From Bacteroidota bacterium (lineage in GTDB: Bacteria; Bacteroidota; Bacteroidia; Bacteroidales; Bacteroidaceae): DNA of 12,006 bases. Shown piece by piece: positions 1 through 4,822 of this stretch. The notes beneath the pieces were generated by a model that searched no databases, was not told where the DNA came from, and worked only from the letters and a program-made list of their open reading frames with translations. The number at the start of each line of letters is the position of its first letter. The first letter of the stretch is position 1. The translations under genes and the position numbers were made by a program. The DNA is taken from contig JAEXAJ010000067.1 in the NCBI GenBank assembly GCA_023458215.1, forward strand, positions 1-12,006, written 5' to 3'.

Positions 1-1
1 C

Positions 2-574
2 AATCAGATAGAGTGGGCAGAAGGTAACTTGATAGCCAACGCCGATAATAGCGGTTGCGAAATAGGTGCGCCAACCGATGCCGGTTTGTACTTCCAGTTC
101 GGTTCGCTCGTTGGTTGGAGCACGGAAAACCCCCTTACAATCGTTGTAAAACCGGACGGTTGCACCGTTACCGCTTGGGATGAGTCTTGGACAGGTGATC
201 CTGCTACAGAAAATACAGTAACAGGCACAGGTGATCCGTGTAAATATTACCTAAAGGGCACTTGGCGATTGCCTACAAAAGACGAATATGTGTCATTGTT
301 TAAAAATAGTGGCTATCCGTCTAACGGTCCTTGGAAGTGGGAGAACTCTTCTGCTACTAACAGCACATCAGGCTTAACGTTCCCGGTGTCGGGCTATCGC
401 AAGAGCATTGGCAGCCTGAGCAACGTTGGAGAAAACGGTTCTTACTGGAGTGCGTCGCCCTACGCTGGCATCAATGGGTACTACCTGAGCTTCGGCAGTT
501 CCAACGTGGATCCGAGCTTCAGCAGCTATCGGGCGAACGGTTTGTCTGTGCGTTGTGTCCGTGCGATCAATTAG
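2..574 (+). CDS. Partial FISUMP / C-type-lectin-like surface protein, C-terminal part
   Basis: The frame is open from the left window edge and ends at TAG 572-574, so the start and any signal peptide lie outside. About 190 residues are visible. They begin NQIEWAEGNL, then GLYFQFGSLVGW, then a WRLPTKDEY motif, TFPVSGYR, YWSASP and the terminal NGLSVRCVR. This order is typical of the Fibrobacter succinogenes major paralogous (FISUMP/TIGR02145, DUF1566-like) domain, which has a C-type-lectin/FGE-like fold. In Bacteroides it caps cell-surface lipoproteins and fimbrillin-like proteins. The likely role is surface display and ligand binding; the ligand cannot be read from sequence. An in-frame TTG at 29 is not a credible start because the domain is already under way upstream of it. 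The last third looks more GC-rich than the first part and resembles a DGR variable region. An ordinary paralogous FISUMP domain is the main alternative. Confidence 0.8.
   Translation, partial: NQIEWAEGNLIANADNSGCEIGAPTDAGLYFQFGSLVGWSTENPLTIVVKPDGCTVTAWDESWTGDPATENTVTGTGDPCKYYLKGTWRLPTKDEYVSLFKNSGYPSNGPWKWENSSATNSTSGLTFPVSGYRKSIGSLSNVGENGSYWSASPYAGINGYYLSFGSSNVDPSFSSYRANGLSVRCVRAIN
443..541 (+). other. Candidate hypervariable (DGR-type) segment of the FISUMP domain
   Basis: These 33 codons run from YWSASP to the RANG just before LSVRCVR. By my count 24 of them end in C or T, and many are AGC, TAC, TTC, GAT, ATC, AAC or AAT. That is what adenine mutagenesis of AAY codons in a DGR template repeat would give (AAY becoming NNY). 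The segment sits at the extreme C-terminus of a C-type-lectin-like domain, where known DGR variable regions lie. No reverse transcriptase, Avd gene or template repeat is present here, so a DGR would have to act on this gene from elsewhere. Gene conversion between FISUMP paralogs could give a similar pattern. Confidence 0.4.
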
Positions 575-607
575 TTTGCGACCATCCGTTTCATTTGTTT
601 TATTTTT

Positions 608-632
608 CTGGTGGGCATTAAAAGCCTACCAG
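608..632. terminator. Stem-loop downstream of the surface-protein gene
   Basis: The arms CTGGTGGGC (608-616) and GCCTACCAG (624-632) pair over 9 bp with one G-U, around an A/T-rich 7-nt loop. It lies 34 bp after the stop codon, where a transcript end is expected. The T-rich run (TTTTATTTTT) precedes the stem instead of following it, so this is not a textbook intrinsic terminator. It may work as a 3'-end processing or stability hairpin. Confidence 0.45.
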
Positions 633-638
633 TCAATT

Positions 639-653
639 ACCGGCTTCGCCGGT
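639..653. repeat. Small perfect hairpin ACCGGC-TTC-GCCGGT
   Basis: A 6-bp perfect inverted repeat with a 3-nt loop sits just after the 608-632 stem-loop. It could be part of the same transcript-end structure. DGR targets often carry a short hairpin after the variable region, but this one lies 65 bp past the stop codon, which is rather far for that role. Confidence 0.4.
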
Positions 654-675
654 CAAATATATCTATAAAATGACC

Positions 676-727
676 TTGAAAGAATCGAGTAGGAGGATAA
701 GGATTTCCAAATCCGCCTCTCTTTCAA
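676..727. repeat. Compound stem-loop in the non-coding stretch
   Basis: Three nested pairings fit one fold: TTGAAAGA (676-683) with TCTTTCAA (720-727), GAGG (693-696) with CCTC (716-719), and GGATTT (701-706) with AAATCC (709-714) around a 2-nt loop. The left side has a 9-nt bulge. It could be a structured RNA end, a regulatory leader, or a decayed repeat. I recognise no Rfam family. Confidence 0.4.
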
Positions 728-739
728 CCTAAAAACATT

Positions 740-834
740 GCTCTGACTAGGGTTTGTCTTGTCGCCGACAAGACGTCCACTTGTCGCCGACAAGGCACGG
801 TCGAGTCGCCGACAAGACAAACCCTAGTCAGAGC
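740..834. repeat. 95-bp palindromic element: 25-bp inverted arms around a 22-bp-period triple repeat
   Basis: The outer arms, 740-764 (starting GCTCTGACTAGG) and 810-834 (ending CCTAGTCAGAGC), are perfect reverse complements over 25 bp. GTCGCCGACAAG occurs at 761-772, 783-794 and 805-816, an exact 22-bp step. The first two copies sit inside perfect local palindromes: nine-base arms around one C at 756-774, and seven-base arms at 780-794. Together with 575-739 this fills the 293-bp gap between the surface-protein gene and the HU start. It could be a dispersed REP/MITE-like palindrome, an array of protein-binding sites, or a strong RNA hairpin in the HU leader. No transposase or invertase is nearby. 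Confidence 0.8.
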
Positions 835-867
835 ATACAAATAATCACCTTTAAAACATTTAAAATT

Positions 868-1335
868 ATGCCTTATTGGATAAAGATGCTCAATAAGAAG
901 CAAGCGGTGTACTACCCCCGCGCCATCGTGCAGGGCAAACCCGTAGAAACGGAGACCATTGCCAAAGACCTGGCGAAAATCTCCACAGTTAGTAACTCGG
1001 ACGTTCAAGCCGTATTGGGCGACATCGCCGGTGTGATGCACACCCGCATGAGCCAAGGCAAGAGCGTACACATCAAGGGACTGGGGTACTTCCGCTACGT
1101 ATTGGACACGAAAGGCGTAAAGGATATCAAAGACTTCAACTTCGAAAAGCAGGTGCAAGCCGTGCGCGTGGAATTCGTGCCCGAACGCACCAAACTGAGT
1201 TCCGGCACCTATACCCGTGCCCTGGTAGATAGCGAGCAACTGGAATGGATTGAGCTTTCGCCTAATACCAAAGACCAAGACCCGTCAACAGGCGGCGGTA
1301 CGGATGGAGACGAGAACGACAATCCACTAGGATAA
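868..1335 (+). CDS. HU-family DNA-binding protein (HU-HIG type, Gly-rich tail)
   Basis: The protein is about 155 residues and starts MPYWIKMLNKKQ. The body has YYPRAIVQGKPVETETIAKDL, a helical stretch, then SVHIKGLGYFRYVL, matching the HU/IHF fold of the Bacteroidetes family described as HU domain fused to wHTH, Ig or glycine-rich motif. The last ~20 residues (DPSTGGGTDGDENDNPLG) form an acidic, Gly-rich, probably disordered tail. Its role is DNA bending or nucleoid association in the cytoplasm, with unknown specificity. I chose ATG 868 because family members start this way and the sequence before it is AT-rich, as expected in Bacteroides. The frame stays open back to 754 only because the palindromic repeat there has no stop. 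The palindromic element ends 33 bp upstream of the start and a terminator-like hairpin follows the gene, so it appears monocistronic. Confidence 0.9.
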   Translation: MPYWIKMLNKKQAVYYPRAIVQGKPVETETIAKDLAKISTVSNSDVQAVLGDIAGVMHTRMSQGKSVHIKGLGYFRYVLDTKGVKDIKDFNFEKQVQAVRVEFVPERTKLSSGTYTRALVDSEQLEWIELSPNTKDQDPSTGGGTDGDENDNPLG

Positions 1336-1360
1336 GAGAAATATCGGATTTCAGTTAGGG

Positions 1361-1398
1361 AGAGGGTGATGTTGCCGTAATGGCGGGTCACCCTCTTT
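1361..1398 (+). terminator. Terminator hairpin after the HU gene
   Basis: AGAGGGTGA (1361-1369) pairs perfectly with TCACCCTCT (1388-1396), with further GCC/GGC pairing possible inside the loop. A short T run (1396-1398) follows. It starts 25 bp after the HU stop and lies before the next promoter, which fits an intrinsic terminator that separates HU from the ATPase gene. Confidence 0.65.
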
Positions 1399-1408
1399 CG
1401 GTAAGGTG
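1397..1408. repeat. Left copy of 12-bp direct repeat TTCGGTAAGGTG
   Basis: The same 12 bases recur at 3101-3112, so the pair brackets the ATPase/nuclease gene and its promoter. This copy abuts the HU terminator. It may be a target-site-like duplication, a remnant recombination site, or a binding site shared with the 3104-3158 array. Confidence 0.6.
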
Positions 1409-1448
1409 TTTCTTCCGCCTCTCGTCCTAAAAAACTTTCATCACTCAT

Positions 1449-1481
1449 ATTGTGTTATTTACACAGAAAAACCTACCTTTG
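1449..1481 (+). promoter_or_regulatory. Bacteroides-type promoter of the ATPase/nuclease gene
   Basis: TACCTTTG at 1474-1481 matches the Bacteroidales -7 consensus TAnnTTTG exactly. ATTG at 1449-1452, 21 bp upstream, is a fair -33 element (consensus TTTG). Transcription would start near 1487-1490, giving a leader of about 20 nt before ATG 1511. Confidence 0.7.
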
Positions 1482-1510
1482 TATGTGCTAATATTTAAAC
1501 CTACTTGTGT

Positions 1511-3067
1511 ATGAGCAACAAGATATATCCCATCGGCATACAGAACTTCGATAAGTTGCGTAAAGAGGGCTACTTCTATGTAGACAAAACCGCCCTGATT
1601 TACGAAATGGTGACTACCGGGAGTTATTACTTCCTCAGCCGTCCGCGCCGCTTCGGCAAGAGCCTGCTGATCTCCACCCTCGAAGCCTACTTCCAGGGGA
1701 AGAAAGAGTTGTTCGAAGGTCTGGCAATAGAGAAGCTGGAAAAGGACTGGAAGAAGTACCCCATACTCCATATTGACCTCAACACAGAGAAATACGATAC
1801 GCCGGAGAGTTTGGAGAACAAGCTGAACGGTACATTGATGGAATGGGAAAAGTTGTATGGTAGAGAATCATACGAGAAATCTCTCGCCATGCGCTTCGAA
1901 GGCATCATCGACCGTGCCTATCGGCAAACGGGACAGCGTGTCGTCATATTGGTGGACGAATACGACAAGCCCATGCTGCAAGCCATCGGCAACGAAGAAT
2001 TGCAAAAGAGTTTCCGCAATACCCTGAAAGCGTTCTATGGGGCACTGAAAAGCAAAGACGGCTGCATCAAGTTCGGTATGCTGACGGGGGTGACCAAGTT
2101 TGGCAAGGTAAGCGTGTTCAGCGACCTCAATAATCTGAAGGATATTTCAATGGACCGTCGGTACCTCACACTCTGTGGTATGACCGAAGAGGAACTGCAC
2201 CGCGATTTCGCAGACAGCGTGGGGCAACTGGCCCAAGCCCAAGGCATGACCATTGAAGAAACCTACCAGAAGTTGCAAAAAGACTACGATGGTTATCATT
2301 TCACCCACAACTCCGTAGGAATCTACAACCCCTTCAGCTTGCTTAATACTTTTGACAAACAGGAATTCGGCAACTATTGGTTTGAAACGGGCACCCCCAG
2401 TTATCTGGTGGAGTTGCTCCAAAATCACCACTACGACCTTCACCGCATGGCGCACGAGGAAACGGGTGCTGACGTATTGAACAGCATCGATTCGACATCG
2501 ACCAATCCCATCCCCGTGATTTATCAAAGCGGATACCTCACGATTAAAGGCTATGACACTGAGTTTAAGACCTATCGTCTGGGCTTTCCCAACAACGAAG
2601 TGGAAGAGGGTTTCATCAAATACCTGCTTCCTTTCTATACCCCGAAGAATGCGGTAGAGTCTGACTTCGAGATCCGGAAGTTTGTTCGCGAGGTACGTGC
2701 AGGCGACTACGAATCATTCTTCCGCCGCTTGCGCAGCTTCTTCGCTGACACCCCCTACGAGCTTGTGCGCGACTTGGAGTTGCACTACCAGAACGTGTTG
2801 TTTATTGTCTTCCGGCTGGTAGGCTTCTATGTAAAAGCGGAATACCATACCAGTGAAGGGCGCATTGACCTGGTGCTGCAAACCGATAAATTCATCTACG
2901 TCATGGAGTTCAAACTGGACGGTACGGCGGAAGAGGCTTTACAGCAAATCGACAAGAAGCACTACGCCCGGCCTTTTGAGGCAGACGGGCGGAAGCTCTT
3001 CAAGATCGGGGTGAATTTCAGTGCCGCCACGCGCAATATTGAGAGGTGGCTGGTGGTAGAAGAATAA
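1511..3067 (+). CDS. AAA-ATPase-like protein with C-terminal PD-(D/E)XK nuclease domain
   Basis: The protein is about 518 residues. The N-terminal domain begins MSNKIYPIGIQNFDKLR and YFYVDKT and has a Walker A-like RPRRFGKS (44-51) and a Walker B VVILVDEYDKP (144-154). GVTKFGKVSVFSDLNNL follows, as in the AAA-ATPase_like family (Pfam PF09820). The C-terminal domain has GRIDLVL with Asp453, MEFKLD with Glu466 and Lys468, and QQIDKKHYARPF, which is the PD-(D/E)XK nuclease family PF08011; the D...ExK triad is intact. Many near-copies are known per Bacteroidetes genome and the physiological function is unsettled. Activity on nucleic acid is likely from the fold but not shown. ATG 1511 is preferred over TTG 1505 because family members start at the MxNKxYPIG segment. 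The gene has its own promoter and is bracketed by direct repeats. No toxin, antitoxin or restriction partner is adjacent. Confidence 0.9.
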   Translation: MSNKIYPIGIQNFDKLRKEGYFYVDKTALIYEMVTTGSYYFLSRPRRFGKSLLISTLEAYFQGKKELFEGLAIEKLEKDWKKYPILHIDLNTEKYDTPESLENKLNGTLMEWEKLYGRESYEKSLAMRFEGIIDRAYRQTGQRVVILVDEYDKPMLQAIGNEELQKSFRNTLKAFYGALKSKDGCIKFGMLTGVTKFGKVSVFSDLNNLKDISMDRRYLTLCGMTEEELHRDFADSVGQLAQAQGMTIEETYQKLQKDYDGYHFTHNSVGIYNPFSLLNTFDKQEFGNYWFETGTPSYLVELLQNHHYDLHRMAHEETGADVLNSIDSTSTNPIPVIYQSGYLTIKGYDTEFKTYRLGFPNNEVEEGFIKYLLPFYTPKNAVESDFEIRKFVREVRAGDYESFFRRLRSFFADTPYELVRDLELHYQNVLFIVFRLVGFYVKAEYHTSEGRIDLVLQTDKFIYVMEFKLDGTAEEALQQIDKKHYARPFEADGRKLFKIGVNFSAATRNIERWLVVEE

Positions 3068-3103
3068 AACTTTCTTGAATTTCTTCCCTGCCAAGAAGAC
3101 TTC

Positions 3104-3158
3104 GGTAAGGTGAGACATCCACACACGGTAAGGTGTGTCGGTGTCACATGGTAAGGTG
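3104..3158. repeat. Three GGTAAGGTG copies at a 23-bp period
   Basis: Copies lie at 3104-3112, 3127-3135 and 3150-3158, exactly 23 bp apart, in the 108-bp gap between the convergent ATPase and sulfatase genes. The middle copy is inside a small palindrome (ACACAC-GGTAAG-GTGTGT, 3121-3138). A fourth copy is at 1400-1408 on the other side of the ATPase gene. The even spacing suggests an iteron-like binding array or a decayed tandem repeat. No clear terminator is seen for either convergent gene. Confidence 0.65.
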
Positions 3159-3175
3159 AGTGAGGGGTAAAGCCT

Positions 3176-4543
3176 TTAAAGCCTTTTCCCCGGCACATCA
3201 TGCAATTTCGGGCGGGTAGGTTTCACCTTATAAGTATCCATCCATTCGGCTAGAATATCCCTGTGTTTCTGTAATTCTTCGTCGAAAGCATTCTCCAGGA
3301 CGAGGTTTCTCATTTCGCCCCGGTCGTTCTGCATGTCAAACAGTTGCTCGCGATACCTGCCTTTGTCGTAAAGCACATATTTGTAACGCTGGCTGCGCAC
3401 TACCCATCCACGGGTCTTGCTACCGTCGAACCGGGTTTCGGTAATCACATATTCCTGGTGCGGACTTTTCGGATTACCCTCTTCTGCCATCTTGCGAAAA
3501 GACCTTCCGGCAGTACCTTTAGGAGGCTGAACACCTGCCCAGTCGCAAACGGTGGCAAAGAAATCAACCCCGTTGCTGATGAGCTGCGGCATCACTTTGC
3601 CTGCATTCTTCTTGCTGGGCAGGGTTACTATAAAAGGTATGTTGACCACTTCTTCATACAAAGCTGATTTCTGATTCCATTGATGGGCACCGATGCCGTC
3701 GCCATGATCGCTGGAGAAGATGACTACGGTGTTCTTCCAAAGATTCTGCCGGTCGATGGCATCTACTATTTTGCCGATTTCCTGATCTATCTTTTCTACT
3801 AAACGGTAGTAGGTGTACCGATACATGCGCCAGTCTGCGGGAGTATATTCAACGGTAGGATACACGTTGAAATTGGCTGCTTTCTCATATTCAATCACAT
3901 CGGCATCGTATGGATTCTTGGCGAAGTTGGCAGGCAGACCCGGACACTCACGTATATCGGGCGTGTCTATTTCACCATAAGGGAGGTTTTGGCTTCGTGC
4001 ATATTCGCAGATGTTATGCGGATTATCGAAAGAAGCTACCAGAAAGAAGGGCTTTTCATGTGGACGCGAGAGATATTCTACGCAAGCATCGGCTAATCCG
4101 TTATCATTATGCCCGTGTATCTTGTCGAAGCCGAATAGTTTGTCGGGGATGTCGGCTTCGGGCACATGCCATTTACCACCATAAGCGCAATCATATCCGG
4201 CATTCTTTACTAACGTCCCCAGTGTGCGTGTTTTTAATGAATCGGGTAGGGGAGCACCATTTACCGATAATCCTACCGCATCGGGATAATGTCCTGTGAA
4301 CATGGCTCCACGCGAAGGGCCGCTTAGTGGAGAAGTACAATAAGCGTTATTAAACAGTATTCCGGCGGCAGCCAACCGGTCCATATTGGGAGTGTGTAAG
4401 TCCGGGTTTCCGGCACAACTCATGGCGCTGGCTGTTTGTTGGTCGGTAAAGATGTAGATAATGTTGGGGCGTTCGGCAGCAGAAGCTGCGGAGGAACATA
4501 ATAAAGAAAAGCATGCCAGGTGCTTCATTGAAATTTGTTTCAT
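3176..4543 (-). CDS. Secreted sulfatase, family S1, serine-type
   Basis: The 455-residue protein begins with a signal peptide (MKQISMKHLACFSLLCSSAASA, cleavage probably near residue 22-23), so it is exported, most likely to the periplasm or surface. The active-site motif S74-G-P-S-R78 followed by MFTG carries the residue converted to formylglycine. Here it is Ser, which needs the radical-SAM maturase anSME used by Bacteroides. Other expected parts are FTDQQ with metal ligand Asp34, GGKWH (122-126), NPHN (174-177), and SSDHGDGIGAHQWNQK with Asp279, His280 and Lys292. The fold is complete and of normal length. The enzyme removes sulfate esters from glycans such as mucin or glycosaminoglycans; the exact linkage cannot be assigned. 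Met6 is an alternative start that would shorten the signal n-region. It is divergent from topB and convergent with the ATPase gene, with no SusC/SusD or glycoside hydrolase beside it in view. Confidence 0.92.
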   Translation of the reverse strand: MKQISMKHLACFSLLCSSAASAAERPNIIYIFTDQQTASAMSCAGNPDLHTPNMDRLAAAGILFNNAYCTSPLSGPSRGAMFTGHYPDAVGLSVNGAPLPDSLKTRTLGTLVKNAGYDCAYGGKWHVPEADIPDKLFGFDKIHGHNDNGLADACVEYLSRPHEKPFFLVASFDNPHNICEYARSQNLPYGEIDTPDIRECPGLPANFAKNPYDADVIEYEKAANFNVYPTVEYTPADWRMYRYTYYRLVEKIDQEIGKIVDAIDRQNLWKNTVVIFSSDHGDGIGAHQWNQKSALYEEVVNIPFIVTLPSKKNAGKVMPQLISNGVDFFATVCDWAGVQPPKGTAGRSFRKMAEEGNPKSPHQEYVITETRFDGSKTRGWVVRSQRYKYVLYDKGRYREQLFDMQNDRGEMRNLVLENAFDEELQKHRDILAEWMDTYKVKPTRPKLHDVPGKRL

Positions 4544-4568
4544 CCTATTATTAGTTTTAAGTATTTGG

Positions 4569-4586
4569 GTCTTCGTTTGCGAAGAC
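4569..4586 (-). promoter_or_regulatory. Hairpin in the sulfatase leader
   Basis: GTCTTCG (4569-4575) and CGAAGAC (4580-4586) form a perfect 7-bp inverted repeat with a 4-nt loop, 25 bp upstream of the sulfatase start. It could be an operator or an mRNA leader hairpin. I see no exact -7 element for the sulfatase; ctaaatta at 4601-4608 (minus strand TAATTTAG) is one base off consensus. The stretch 4610-4715 shows nothing else I can name. Confidence 0.4.
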
Positions 4587-4732
4587 TATTATTCCGGTTG
4601 CTAAATTACGCCTTTTGGCAATCATCAGGGGAGACTTCTGTACTTTTTATTGCAAAGAATGTCCATAAGGATAGCAATCTTGTTCAAGCCCCTTGTGATT
4701 TTGTGCAAGAGTAGCTGCTTTCAGCTTAAGTG

Positions 4733-4775
4733 CTTTCCAACGTTCATACTTTCCAACGTCCGTGCTTTCCAACAT
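4733..4775 (+). repeat. Three CTTTCCAACRT copies at a 16-bp period upstream of topB
   Basis: CTTTCCAACGT is at 4733-4743 and 4749-4759, and CTTTCCAACAT at 4765-4775, exactly 16 bp apart. A degenerate fourth copy (CTTTCAGCTTA) starts at 4718. The third copy coincides with the expected -33 position of the topB promoter. It may be an operator array or the result of small tandem duplication of the promoter region. Confidence 0.6.
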
Positions 4776-4796
4776 TACTACTTTTTTGTACCTTTG
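4766..4796 (+). promoter_or_regulatory. Bacteroides-type promoter of topB
   Basis: TACCTTTG at 4789-4796 is an exact TAnnTTTG -7 element. TTTC at 4766-4769, 19 bp upstream, is a plausible -33 element. The start site would be near 4803, giving a leader of about 20 nt to ATG 4823, as for the ATPase gene. Confidence 0.7.
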
Positions 4797-4822
4797 CCCG
4801 ACAATTTATAGAAAGAGAACGA

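Noticed and set aside
761..816. CRISPR array
   Set aside because: The repeats are 12 bp with 10-bp gaps and are themselves palindromic. There are no spacer-sized intervals and no cas genes.
740..834. Invertible promoter (phase-variation switch)
   Set aside because: The inverted arms enclose only 45 bp, mostly repeat, with no promoter seen inside and no recombinase nearby. Bacteroides switches usually enclose a longer promoter segment.
754..867. Upstream extension of the HU reading frame (TTG start at 754)
   Set aside because: The extension translates the palindromic repeat. HU relatives start at the MPYW segment, so ATG 868 is used.
575..867. DGR template repeat, Avd or reverse transcriptase in this window
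   Set aside because: I see no adenine-rich near-copy of 400-574 in the window and no reverse-transcriptase frame. Any DGR would be elsewhere.
724..1278. 184-codon open frame on the minus strand opposite HU
   Set aside because: It lies antisense to a clear HU gene and shows no recognisable domain.
1397..3112. Insertion sequence
   Set aside because: No transposase and no terminal inverted repeats were found. The enclosed gene is an ATPase/nuclease, so only a looser cassette hypothesis is kept.
4730..4822. In-frame extension of topB to 4730
   Set aside because: It would translate the 16-bp repeats and the promoter. The conserved TopB N-terminus begins at ATG 4823.
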